DNA of 64,000 nt from the NCBI RefSeq assembly GCF_000226095.1, contig NC_016473.1:3534001-3598000 (forward strand). The letters run 5' to 3'. The DNA comes from Thermothelomyces thermophilus ATCC 42464. Its lineage: Eukaryota; Ascomycota; Sordariomycetes; Sordariales; Chaetomiaceae. Every line of letters starts with the position of its first letter. Position 1 is the first letter of the stretch. Shown one piece after another: positions 45,758-58,186 of the stretch. The notes under the pieces were generated by a model. That model saw only the letters and a program-made list of their open reading frames with translations. It searched no databases and was not told where the DNA came from. The position numbers and the translations under genes are program-made.

Positions 45758-47489
45758 AACCGTTTCGGAATCGATTCCGAGTCGGTTCTGCTGCAGGTCA
45801 CATGACCCTACCTGGTTATATAGCCCTACCTAGTTATATAGCCCTATTAAATTTCTAGACCTTACCTTAGTATTTAAACCTACCTATTATTTCTAATTAT
45901 ATTTGAATTCCTTCTTCTTTATATTCTTTAAACTAAAACTATTAGTTACCTCTTCCTCTTTAATTTAAAGGCTATAAACTAATTTAGAACTTATTTATGA
46001 TTGATTTAGTAGTTATAATAATTAAAAAATATCATTATATAAAGATATAATAAGTAAAGTATACTAGGGATTAATTTAGAATTAATTCTAATTATATTCT
46101 AAAGGAAGACTATATTTAGTATTTAAATAGTACTAGTAAAACTAAGAAGCGCTACCTTAATATATTACCCTTTAAGTAAAATAAAGTAAGTATTTAGGGA
46201 GTAGTTTAAAGGTAATTAAGGAGTAATTCTAAAGCGATTTAGGATAGCGAAATTAAGCTTACCTTAGGCAAGGTTTATTATCGCTTTAGTAATAAGCATA
46301 GTAACCTTTATTATAAGATAATAAGTAAAAAACCTTTATGAAGTATTTTATAAATAGTTACTAATTAATTTATATCTAGGATGCTTTCTCTAGTAAGTTA
46401 AACCTTAAGACTTATATTAAGAAGTATAAGATTAATAGTAACCTAGCCTATATTAAAGGTAAGCGGTAAAGTGCTAATAATATTAATAATATAAACGTAG
46501 TATATAATAAGTCTAAGGATCCCTTCTAGAGCGCTTTAGAATTAGTTCCTAAATTATTTGTAGAGTTTTATATTAAATTATATAAGATTATAGAGAAGAG
46601 TGACAAGGAAGAGTCTACCGAGCCGATATTAACTCCCTTTAAGTGCCTTGCCCTTACTAAGGATACCCCCTACTAGGACCGTCAACCTGCCCTACCTATT
46701 ATTAAGCCTAAGGGCTATAACCCTTCTTATATAAGTTAAGAAATAATTAATGATCGTTTAGGAATCTGTTTATAACTAATCTTATTTATAGCTTAAGTAT
46801 ACTAAGATATAGAGGGTCTTTAGACTTAGTAGGTCTAAGGCTAAATATAACGGCTATGAGTATATAAAGCGTGCTAAGTATAAGTAATAAAGATTAGTTC
46901 TTAATTACTTATAGGCTAATTTTGAATTGATTAGGCCCCCTTAAGTTTTAGCCTAAGTAAGGCAAGGCTTATAATGTTTAGGAGTACTTTAGAGTGTATT
47001 AGGTTAAGGAGGTAGAGAAGGAGGCCTTGGAGGTAGGTATTAAAGAGGATGGCTAGGGTTAAGAGGGTTAAGGTAAGGGCAAGGAGATAGAGGATAGTAA
47101 AGAGGATAAGTAAGTAGTTTTAGATAGTTTTATAAATGGTTTAAAACCATTTATAAGCTATTTAAATATAATAAATTTTAATTTTTAGAAGTTTTATTTT
47201 TAATTATTATTTTACTTTTTATTTATATTAAAATATTATATATTAATAGTTTCATAGTATTATATTATATAATATAAAGATTTATGACTAAATATAATAA
47301 AAGAGATAAAAAAGATATAATAAAATAAATATAATAAACCAGATAATATATAATATATAATAAAGTAAATAAATTCAAATAGATATAATATATAAAAATA
47401 TAAGTTAAAAAATATATAATATAAAAATAATAAACTTAATATAAAATAACTATAATAAAGTAAATATAATAAAAGAAATAAAAATATAA
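45758..47489. repeat. AT-rich repeat relic, family not identified
   Basis: Strongly TA-rich DNA with no open frame. It starts with an imperfect 30-bp inverted repeat (45758-45787, core CGGAATCGATTCCG) and holds scattered variants of an AACCG..GATTC..CGGTT-like motif also found at 49.9-51.3 kb. It ends in near-pure A/T at 47150-47490. It may be the left part of an element into which the minus-strand LINE inserted. Confidence 0.5.
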
Positions 47490-47506
47490 TTATTATTATT
47501 ATTATT
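47489..47506. repeat. ATT microsatellite at the LINE 3' end
   Basis: About six ATT units (TAA on the minus strand). They lie where the 3' tail of the minus-strand LINE would end. Confidence 0.7.
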
Positions 47507-47509
47507 AGT

Positions 47510-49822
47510 CTTATACTATTATACTAATAAGCATGTTAGAGCCTCTCTAGTTATATATAAAGGAAACTATACCTAATAGGCTAGATAAAAACCTCTGTCC
47601 TGCCTTTAACGCCTAATCCCAAATACTAATACACTATAAAGAAAAGGAGAAGTGGCTAAAATGGCCCTATAGAGGCCTTACCTCCCGGTCTAGCCTCCTT
47701 ACAAAGCGGTATTCCAGAAGCCTCCCTAGGTCCATTAGCCACTGTAGAACCCTCCTTGCCAAACGATAATTACGGGTCCCTATACCCTGTAAAACGAGGT
47801 CTAGGTCCCTTTATAACCGTATTTCCTAGGATTCCTACGTTCGGCTCCTTGGTAGGTTTAGGCACTATATAACTAGGTGCTCGATAGTCTCCCTCCCCTA
47901 GCTACAGGCATAGTAAGGGGTACTGACCCCCGGGACTTGAACCTTAAAAAGGAAGTTATAGAGGCCGATAGCCCCTATATAGGCCTATATTAGTAGGGAG
48001 CTCTAGGCCTTCGTTAGGCCCTAGTGTCTTTATAGGCCTTCCCTTATAAAAACTAGGCACGGGGGGTCCCTATCTAACACATGCTATATCTTCCTACCTG
48101 CTTGGTCGGCCCTCTAATAGTTGCTCTAGCTAGTTACTATAGCTAGTTCCATAGCCTATAGCCTTCTCTATAGGGTCTATAAGGGGGGTTAGCCCCCTTT
48201 ATAGCCCTCCTATACCTACTATCGGATTATCGACCTTGCTACCTTAAGGGCTATAGGCTTTAGCTCCTAGCCCCTTGCCCTAGCCCTTCTTTTCTAGAAC
48301 CTCTGGCTTAGCCTATTATAGGCCTGTTAGATAAGAGCCTTTATAAGGGCCCGAGGAGCCCCTAGGCTAGCCCTGGTCTATAGAAATAGCTAGTCAAGCT
48401 TGGCTTCAAAGTTAGCTAGCCTCTTATTAAGATAGAGGTCAAGGGGCGGTACCTAGACTTCCGTTTCAAGGTACTAGATTAGGGTAGCCTTATAGGCCCT
48501 AGTAACTACCTAAAGGGCCCTATATTAAGCCTTCGATAGTTCCCTAGCAGGGCCTTTCGGCTTACCTCCTAGCTTAGTAGGTTTGTAGAAGTTCGAGGCC
48601 CTATAAGCTAAGACGCTATAGATACACTTAGTATGGACCTTATAGGCCTATAGGAGGCCGGGGCCTTAGGTCTTCGTAGTAAGCCTAGTAAGGGCAAACT
48701 CCTAGGTTTCTAGCTTCTTAGCTACCTTTACGTAGTAGGGGCCTTACTATAGCCTCTAGTCTAGCTAGACCCCTAGGAATCTGGCTGACTTTAATAGGGC
48801 TATAGTAATAGTACTCCCTCTAGGCTATAGAAGCTCTAGCGGTTACGACTCCTATTTCCGGCCCTTATTAAAGTAGATAAGTTTACACTTTTCTAGGGCA
48901 AAAGCTATACCCTAGGTCTTTACCTACTATAGGTAGGCCTTCTAAGCCCTCTATAGCTGACCATTATAGGCTTCCTTAGCCCTCCTAAAGGCTAGAAGGT
49001 TAGTATTATTAGTAAAGCCTATTAAACTGACTATGGGGTAAGCCTAGTAAATGGCTTGGTAAAGAGAGGCTATATAGAGGATAAATAGTATAGGGGAGAG
49101 GGGTAACCCCTAGGGGACCCTAGCCCTTACTACTATATCCTCTATTTCCTAGCCATCGAAATAAAGAATAGCTACCCTATCCTATAGCTACTCCTTAACC
49201 TAGATTACTAACCACTTTAGGAAGCTCTAGCTCTATAAAGTAGCTAGTAGCTAGGTATAGTTAATAGTGTCGAAAGCCCCTAAGATATCGAGCTATAGGA
49301 GGGAGGTAGCTGCCTTATACCTCTAAGCCTCCTAAACCTAGGCCGTAATAAGCCGAATAGCTAGTTCGGTAGACCTATATTCTTGGTTACCTATTTGTTT
49401 GGCCAGGAAAAGCCTATAGGCCTCCGCGATGGCCGTTACCTTCTAGGTAACTATAGCCTCTAGTACCTTACCTACTATTAGTAGGAGCGTTATAGGTCTA
49501 TAGCTACCTAGGGTAAAGTAGGCCTATAGGGGTTTGCCAGGCTTGTAAAGGACTACTATCTTAGCCCTTTTAAACTAGGCTAGGAAATAGCCAAGCTATA
49601 GGCTCCCTAAGACTAGTTTAGCTAGTATCCGGTAGAGCGACTACCTATAGGCCTTTAATAGGCCTATAAGGAAGAGGTCCTCCCTTAAGGCTTTCTATAG
49701 GGCTGCCCTAACTAGTACTACCTTGACTTTGCCTACTATAACTTCCTAGCTTATTTCGAACTTTGGCTCCTAGTAGTCGTTTAGATCTAGGTTGTTAATA
49801 TCCGATAGGTCTACTTCTGGTA
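47510..49822 (-). mobile_element. Tad1-like LINE, 5'-truncated copy, RIP-worn
   Basis: Minus-strand copy of the same non-LTR retrotransposon as the element at 51.6-56.0 kb, matched by eye over its whole length; for example 49381-49466 is the near-identical reverse complement of about 54165-54250. It keeps only the reverse-transcriptase and downstream part of ORF2. Homology to the other copy stops abruptly at about 49820, the pattern of 5' truncation during target-primed reverse transcription. The 3' end is within 47.50-47.60 kb, next to a TAA microsatellite. Coding frames are destroyed by abundant TAG codons, and the RT catalytic pair reads as TNNT where FADDT-like sequence is expected (G-to-A), consistent with RIP. 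Confidence 0.85.
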
Positions 49823-50944
49823 TAATTATAGGTAGCGAAACTAGTAACTAAGGGCCCGATTTAGACTTTATAAGGCTTATATAGCTCCTTGAATACATAA
49901 ATAGCTATAACTACTAGGAGCTCTGCTAGGCCTTTCTCTATAAGATTTTCTAACCCCTTTCAAAGCGGTTTAGAATCGTTTCCTAACTAGTTATAAGTAT
50001 ATCCTTAAAAGTAAATCCGAGATTAGACAAAATATAAACAAGCTTATACTATTATAGTAAGGCTTTATAGAGGGTATACTAATATACTAAAGTCTAACTA
50101 GGATAAGATATGAAGCTATATAAACTATATTAGGGTCTTATACTAAGAGGCCTATTTATAAAGTAGTTATTATATTAACCTCCTTTCTTATATCTAAAGG
50201 TAAGAACCATTTTAGAATCCTTTTAAAACTATTTCTAAACTATATATTAACTAGTTTTATAGTAACTAAAAGCTTGACTATAATAAGTTTACCAATTTGA
50301 ATATTATCTCATAGTATAGCTTACTAATAAGCTATACTACTCGAAATATTATAGTACGGTTTAAGCAGTCCTTTATACAAGATAGTAAGTAGTTCTAAAC
50401 CGCTTTATAATTAGTTCTTAATGACTTTAGAAATACATTATAAACGCTAAGCTAAAGAACGTTAAGTTATGGAAAGGTTAAACCTCTAACCATTAACTAG
50501 CCTCCTTAAGGCTAGTAGGCCCTTACCCTTACTATCCTAAGGATCTAATATCTTTACTAGTAAGGTGGAGGAACTGTCTAACTACTTGTCTTTAGGGGTT
50601 TCGATACATTTACAAAGGTATATTACTTCTTAACCGTTTCTATATTACTTTAAAACCGCTTCCGAAACGCTTACCAATTATTTAAGAAACGATATATACA
50701 AGCTTAAGGCAATAATCAAGGACTTAGACGTATATCTATAACAAATCTAGCAAATCAAGCAGCTATACAAGGTATAGCTAGGTCTTTAATAATACTATTT
50801 CTTTCTAATCTACCTAACCTTAATATATTATAGGCAATTAAATATATTTAATAGGGTGAGATTAAACGGTTAAGGTTAAAGCTATAGCTATAAGGATAAT
50901 AGGGTAAGGAAAAAGACATATAATTAGGAGTAATTTAACATTAT
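49823..50944. repeat. AT-rich repeat relic between LINE copy and foldback
   Basis: TA-rich, no open frames. Contains variants of the same motif as the left flank (e.g. AGCGGTTTAGAATCGTTTCC at 49961), so it may be the other half of the element interrupted by the minus-strand LINE. Confidence 0.45.
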
Positions 50945-51296
50945 AAGTAAAAGCGTTTCCTAATTGATTCTAAACCGTTCCCTAATATTATATACTTTTA
51001 TATTTAAAAAGTTGTTTTTTTAAGAAACGAAGTTAGAGAAACTATAAAAACCCCCTTATACTAAGGCTTTTAGAAAGGGTTTAGACTAGGTTCTAGAGGC
51101 ATTCTAGACCGCTTTCTAAAGCCTCCTAAACCGTCTCTAAATTAACTCTAAATCGTTCTAGAACTACTCTAGAATAACTTTGGTCTAAGGGGTTTTTGCA
51201 GTTTTCCTAACTTCTTTTCTTAAAAACCTAACTTTTTAAATATAAAAGAATATACCATTAGGGAATAGTTTAGAATTGATTTAGAACCGGTTTACC
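50945..51296. mobile_element. foldback/MITE-like element with long inverted repeats
   Basis: About 350 bp in which the left arm (about 50945-51067) is the imperfect reverse complement of the right arm (about 51178-51296). Matching pairs include ATTGATTCTAAACCGTTCCC against the reverse complement of the segment at 51264-51283, TATATTTAAAAAGTT in both arms, and ACTATAAAAACCCCCTTA against the complement of TAAGGGGTTTTTGCAGT. The central ~110 bp also holds short repeats. No coding capacity. Best read as a non-autonomous foldback element or MITE; no target-site duplication could be fixed. Confidence 0.75.
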
Positions 51297-51620
51297 TCTA
51301 TTAATTTTTCATATCTAATTTAAAGACTAACTTTATAAATATTATATATATATTATATTATTATATTATACTTAGCTTTAAGAAGTTTAAAACTTGTTTT
51401 TATTTTATTTATTAAATAAATCTAAGCTAAAGTATAATTTTGCTAGTAACCCTAACCTTAGCCCCATATCTAACGCTAGCTCTAATAAATTTTATCTTAA
51501 ACTTTTAATTTTCTACTAATATTTTAGTTTAATTCATTATTTTAAATACTTTACTTTCTTTTTATTATTTTATATATATTAATTTAATTATAATATAAAA
51601 ACCATTATATATTTTATCCC
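51297..51620. other. AT-rich spacer before the plus-strand LINE
   Basis: TA-rich DNA with no recognisable feature beyond A/T runs. Confidence 0.4.
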
Positions 51621-54600
51621 CGGCCGAGATAGTCTAAGCAGTTAATAAGGCTTCTAGCTACTAGGAAGCCGTTATAGCTAGGAAGCTCTTAAGCAGGGAT
51701 ATAGTAATGGTCTTTAAGGATAAGGCTACTAAGGATTAGTATTCGGTTAACAAGCGATAGGTGGCTATAGCCTTTAGAGAGGAGGCTAGGGAGGTCGGCA
51801 AGGCCTATATAGTCCTAGCCAAAGGAGTCCGGAAGGAAGAGCTATAGGGGGTTAGCGAACAAGACTTCAAAGGGGCCGTAGGCCTGCACTCGATCGAAAC
51901 GGTCAAGTTCCGGCTACCAAAGAGCCTATAGAAAAAGTGGGCTATGGTACTCCTAGGCCTATAGGACCTCGAAGAGGCCTAGAAGGCCTATAATAAGGGC
52001 GTGGTTTAGGATGCCTAGGTGCTAGACTACGAGCCTTACTAGGATGCTCTGGAGCTAAGGTAGTACTATAAGTGTTAGAGCTTTGGCCATACCTAGCAAT
52101 ACTACTAGCGGCCGGCCTATTATAGCCGTTACAGCGCAAAGGCCTATAGGGAGGGGGGGAAGGCTAGGGAGGCCTAGTACCCTACCTACTTTAACTAACT
52201 CCCTTATAGGTATATAGCCTGCGGGGGCCCTTATATAGCCTAGTATAGGGGCTACCTAAAGAAAGTTAAGGCCTAGGAAAGAGCTAGGGAGGCCTACTAA
52301 TATAGACCCTGAACCTTCTAACTACTAAAGCAACTATACCAGAAGGTAGCCTTTAAGTTTAGTAACTAGCCGGAAGATAATGACCATTATCAAACTAGGG
52401 CTAAGCGCCCCTATAGAAGGCCTACCCTAGCCTAATAGGCGGCTAAGAGCGCCTTATTTGACGCCCGATAGACCTATATCTCCTTTCTATAACCTAGAAC
52501 CCCCTCCTTTTTATAACCGGCCGAGGGGGTAACGGTTATAAAGCTAACTACTATACCTTTAGCCTTTGCTCTAGCTACCTTAAATGTAAATTAAAATCCT
52601 TTAGTAGAATACCTAAGGTAATAAATAGGCCCTTAAGGTCCCATTAGAGGAGGCTAAATATAACTTACTAGTTATCTAGGAACTATAGATTAACTGGTTT
52701 ATAGGGTTAATGTACTACTCCTAGGCTTCGAAATACTACCTAGTTTATAAGCCTAAAGGTAAGGTAGCTATTCTAGTAGCTAAGCGCTTTCTAGTTAGCT
52801 AATAAGATTATTTAGCAGAGAAGAACTAGTGTAAGGTGACCTTTCTAGCCTTAGGAGAGAGGGGGTTCGAGCTCTAGTTAGTCTATAATAATAAGGGGGA
52901 GCAGGCCCTCTTACGGGACTTGCTAACCTTACCTTGGCTAACCTATCCCTTAGTTCTTATAGGTGACTTTAACCCCTACTACCTAGTCTAGGACCTGTTT
53001 AACAGGCTTAGCCTAGGGGCTAGGGACCTCCTTAGCCTTACGGACTAGTAAGACCTTGACCTATGTACGCCCTATAGCTAGGTCACTAGGGCCCCCTAAG
53101 GAGACTAACGTAGCCGGCCTTCTATAATAGACCTATTCTAGGCCTTAGCTAGGCTAGAAGCGACCTATAGGGATATTATAGAATGTAGAAAGTCCGACTA
53201 CTACCTATAGGCCCTAAACGTCTCCCTCTAGGGGACTAACGGGCCTATACCAGCTAGTAAAGGATAGGACTAGAAGAGCCTAGATAAGGAGGTTATATAC
53301 GCCGAGGCGGCCTACCTCCTACTCTAGCTTAGTAGGTAGGTATCGGCCCTGGCTAGACCTATCTTCCGGGGCCCAAAGGAGCTTCTACAGGCCTTCGACA
53401 GGCTTATAGAGGCCCTTAAAGAGATAGCTACGGTCTCGGCCCTGGTAAAGAAGGCTAGTACAGGCGGCAAACGAGCTCAATAGTAGATAAAGGAGGTTTA
53501 GGAGGTCTAAAAGAGGGCTAAGGAGGTAGAGAGGGCCTATAGGGGTACCTTAAACCCCTATATATAGGAGGTACTTTGGTAGGCCCTATAGGACTAGGCT
53601 AAGACTATTACGGCCGTAAAGACTAAGAGCTAGAGAGCTATATTATGGGAGGTAACTAACCGGCCGGACCTACTATAGAGGCTAGAGAGGTAAGTAAGGC
53701 TATAAAGCTATCTACTAGTTAACCCTTTAAAGCTCCTAGCCTTTGAAGGAAAACTTATAACTTACTAATAGAAGGCTAGAGCACTAGCCGATAAGTTCTT
53801 TCCAAACCTAGAAGCAGACCTGTCGGATATCGACGACCTAGATCTAAATAACTACTAGGAGCCAAAGTTCGAAATAAGCTAGGAGGTTATAGTAGGCAAA
53901 GTCAAGGTAGTACTAGTCAGGGCAGCTCTATAGAAAGCCTTAAGGGAGGACCTCTTCCTTATAGGCCTATTAAAGGCCTATAGGTAGTCGCTTTACTAGA
54001 TACTAGCTAAACTAGCCTTAGAGAGCTTATAGCTTGGCTATTTCCTAGCCTAGTTTAAAAGGGCTAAGATAGTAGTCCTTTACAAGCCTAGCAAACCCCT
54101 ATAGGCCTACTTTACTCTAGGTAGCTATAGACCTATAACGCTCCTACCAATAGTAGGTAAGGTACTAGAGGCTATAGTTACCTAGAAGGTAACGGCCATC
54201 GCGGAGGCCCATAGGCTTCTCCTGGCCAAACAAATAGGTAACCAAGAATATAGGTCTACCAAACTAGCTATTCGGCTTATTACGGCCTAGGTTTAGGAGG
54301 CTTAGAGGTATAAGGCAGCTACCTCCCTCCTATAGCTCGATATCTCAGGGGCTTTCAACACTATTAACTATACCTAGCTACTAGCCACTTTATAGAGCTA
54401 GGGCTTTCTAAAGTGGTTAGTAATTTAGGTTAAGGAGTGACTATAGGATAGGGTAGCTATCCTTTATTTCGATGGCTAGGAAATAGAGGATATAGTAGTA
54501 AGGGCTAGGGTTCCCTAAGGGTTACCCCTCTCCCCTATACTATTTATCCTCTATATAGCCTCTCTTTACCAAGCCATTCACTAGGCTTACCCTATAGTCA

Positions 54601-56030
54601 GTTTAATAGGCTTTACCGACAATACTAACCTTCTAGCCTTTAGGAAGGCCGAGGAGGCCTATAACGGTTAGCTATAGAGGGCTTAGAAGGCCTACCTATA
54701 GTAGGTAAAGACCTAGGGTATAGCTTTTGCCCCGGAAAAGTGCGAACTTATCTACTTTAACAGGGGCCAGGAATAGTAGTCACGACCGCTAGAGCTCCTA
54801 CGGCCTGGAGGGGGTACTACTACTATAGCCCCGTCAAAGTCGGCCAGATTCCTAGGGGTCTAGCTAGACTAGAGGCTATAATAGGGCCCCTACTATATAA
54901 AGGTAGCTAAGAAGCTAGAAACCTAGGAGTTCGCCCTAATTAGGCTCGCTATAAAGACCTAGGGCCCTAGCCTTCTATAGGCCTATAAGGTCCATACTAA
55001 GTATATCTATAGCGCCCTAGCTTATAGGGCCTTAAACTTCTACAAGCCTACTAAGCTAGGGGGCAAGCCGGAAGGCCCTGCTAGGGAACTATCAAAGGCC
55101 TAATATAGGGCCCTTTAAGTAGTTACCAGGGCCTATAAGGCTACCCTTATCTAGTGCCTCGAAACAGAAGCCTAGGTGCCGCCCCTTGACCTTTACCTTA
55201 ACAAGAGGCTAGCCGACTTCGAAGCCAAACTTGACTAGCTACTCCTATAGACTAGGGAAGGCCTAGGGGCCTCCTAGGTCCCTATAAGGGCCCTTATCTA
55301 ACAGGCCTATAATAGGTTAAGCTAGAGGTTCTAGAAGAGAAGGGCTAGGGTAAAGGGCCGGGAGCCGAAGCCTATAGCCCTAGAAGTAGCAAGGTCGACG
55401 GTCTAGTAGTAGGTTCAAGAGGGCTATAGAGAGGGTTAACCCCCCTTATAGACCTTATAAAGGAGGCTATAGGCCACGGAATTAGCTATAGTAGCTAGCT
55501 AGAGTAACTACTAGAGGGCCGACCAAGCTAGTAAGAGGATATAGTATGTATTAGACAAGGACCCCTTATACCTAGGTTTTATAGGGGAAGGCCTATAAAG
55601 GTACTAGGGCCTAACGAAGGCCTAGAGCTCCCTGCTAGTATAGTCCTATATAGGGGCCATTGGCCTTTATGACTTTCTATTTAGGGTTCAAGTCCTAGGG
55701 GTTAGTACCCCCTACTATGCCTATAGCTAGGGGAGGGAAACTATAGAGCACCTAATTATATAGTGCCTAAACCTACCAAGAAGCCGAATATAGGAATCCT
55801 AGGAAATATGGTCCTAAAGAAACCTAGACCTTATTCTATAGGGTATAGGGGCCTATGACTATCGGTTAGCAAGGAGGGTTCTATAATAGCTAATAGACCT
55901 AGGGAGGCTCCTAGAATACCGCCTTATAAGGAGGCTAGACTAGGAGGGAAGGCCTTTATAAGGCTATTCTAACTACTTCTCCTTTTCTTTATAATGTATT
56001 AGTACTCTAGATTAGGCATTAGAGGTATAA
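51620..56030 (+). mobile_element. Tad1-like LINE, longer copy, RIP-worn
   Basis: Plus-strand non-LTR retrotransposon. From left: an ORF1-like region with a zinc-knuckle trace near 52070-52120 (KC..SFGHT spacing); an AP-endonuclease region with LIGDFNP at about 52957-52977; reverse transcriptase with AFNTINYT near 54350 and FTDNTNLLA near 54612, where FADDTNL is usual; and a C-terminal region with a Cys/His-type end before about 55980. The family is the RT clade found in ascomycetes (Tad1 group). Coding frames are interrupted very many times, mostly by TAG (from CAG) and TAA, the RIP pattern. It ends near 56.03 kb, where identity with the minus-strand copy stops. Not active. Confidence 0.85.
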
Positions 56031-56270
56031 TTATTATAGGCCTAGGTTATACCTAGGCTAGACAATCCTAGGCTTTACCTAGGCATTAGAGCAGACCTAT
56101 CTTACCTTACTTACGTAGGCTCTATGGGTCTATAGAGCGTTCGTTACTCGTCCGTAACTCGTCCGGTAGATATATGGCTAAGGCCTAGTTAGGGCCCGAC
56201 CTAGAGCCTAACCAGGCCCTATCTAGGTTATATACATATATATTAGTTAAAAGGCACTCCTCTATATAAC
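56031..56270. repeat. palindrome-rich junction
   Basis: A short stretch with CCTAGG-type palindromes (CCTAGGTTATACCTAGG near 56040) between the LINE end and the next element. Confidence 0.4.
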
Positions 56271-58186
56271 TCTTATATTTTTCCCCTTTTTCCTCCCTAA
56301 GGTAGTCAAATAAAACATTATACGCTTATCTATAGATATTATAAGGCTAGTATATTATATTTCGACTACCTTTATACTAGTAGTAACTCCTTAAGGGAGT
56401 TATTAATAATATAATTATAATAGATTTAGGAATATATAGGCCCTTAGGCTTAGTAGAATTATAGGAGCTTGTCTACTCCCTTTAAGTAGTAATAGAATAG
56501 TAGAATACTACAATCGATACCTTCCGGGCATCCTAAACCTAACCTATCCTAACCCCTAAGTCGGCTAGAGTACCCCTTGAAGCTTAACGGCCGTAACGAA
56601 AGCGTCTCCTAACTAGATAACCTTTTGACGGCAAAAAGGAACTCTTTATAGTATAGAAGAGCACGATAGAACATGTCCTTATAGCTAATGGAGATTTTAT
56701 CGGCTCTAATTATAACTAATAGGTCTTTATCTAGAGAAACCTTATACACCAGGTATAGACCTAAGTTATAGCCTACTATAAATGTATAGGCCCGAAAGTT
56801 AGGTACGACCTGACTTAGTTCTTCTAATATCTCGAGAGCATCTTTTCTAACCTTTACGAGAAGACGGTAGCCTTATTAGAACTAGAATTCTTATAATAGA
56901 AAGATAATAAACCGTTTATTACCTTTATTATTAGGTTCAAGACTAAGCTATTAAAGGTAGGTAGCCTCCTTTAAGGTGACGAGCTATACCTAATTAAATT
57001 ATAATAATACCTCTCTTTAAAACTTAAATATATGGTAATTAGATAAGGAATTCCTTAGAATAACTATATAATAGTAGTTAAGAAATACTATAAGATTACT
57101 ATAGATCTTAAGGCTCTTTGACTTAGTAATAAGTATTAGTAAATATAAGGATAATAGGTAATATCTAAACTATAGAGAGAGAAGGATATAGATAGAAATA
57201 TACTAATAACCGGAATTAACTTATTATATATTAACCTATAGAGGAAAGAACTTAATAAGGATAGGATAGGAAAATGTAAAGGTAATACCTTATAGGTAAA
57301 ATAGGTTAGTCTAGAAGTATATATAGCTTAATAGGTAGCTAGAGTATATATCTAGTATAGGTAGAAAGGTTACTTTATTATTAAATATAACTTTGCCTTT
57401 ACTTTAAGGCTAGTATAATAGAACTAATTAAGAACTAATATTAATGCCTTAGAGGCTAAGGATTAGAAGGAAGACGATAACCTATCTAATAAAGAAGATA
57501 AGAAGTAAGGAAAAGAGTAGCCCCCAAGTAAAGTCTTATAAAGGGGCTAGAAAATTATAACTACCTAGAAGACAAGTTTATAGAGATTAATAAAAAAATA
57601 GATAGACCTTCTTTTCTTATTCTAATCTTTCTTAACTCTATTAGCCTCATAAACGCTTAAGTAGATAATAGATATTCTAACTATAATACTATTAACAAGA
57701 GAATATATTAAAAGCTTAGAATTAAGTGGATTAGTTTACCTATTATATATATCCTTAGGACTATAACTAGGCTATAACCAGACCAGAAGATTATTCGGAT
57801 AGCCTATATTATAATAAATATTGAAAGTTAAGAGAGCTAGGCTACGTTCTATATAGTCCTAAGACTTATATATAACGTTATACTAGGCCTCCTATAGATA
57901 AAACACTAAGAGATTATATTAGATATATATATAGGTATTCTTACGATTAGAATATAACTAGGACTACTTATTTATAAGATCTCTTCATAGCCTAGATAAA
58001 TAGAAATCTCCTAAATAATAGGTATAATCTTTATAGGTATAGTATAGAAGGTATAGAAAAAGAAGACTTCTAATACCTTTCTAATTACTAGTATCTAAGA
58101 GATAATAACTATCCTAGAATCAAGACGTCAATTTGACAGAAACGGCCTAAGAAAAGGGGGTACCTAATCTAAGCCTAATATAAAGT
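56270..58186 (+). mobile_element. Gypsy-type LTR retrotransposon fossil, 5' part (gag-protease)
   Basis: Relic of an LTR retrotransposon in plus orientation. A gag-like region spans about 56.5-57.5 kb and a retropepsin-like region about 57.6-58.0 kb. It is broken many times, RIP-worn and TA-rich. It stops where the next LTR element begins at 58187, so it is probably interrupted by that insertion or lost its 3' part. The 5' boundary is approximate. Age: old enough to be saturated with RIP changes; no LTR pair is available for dating. Confidence 0.6.
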
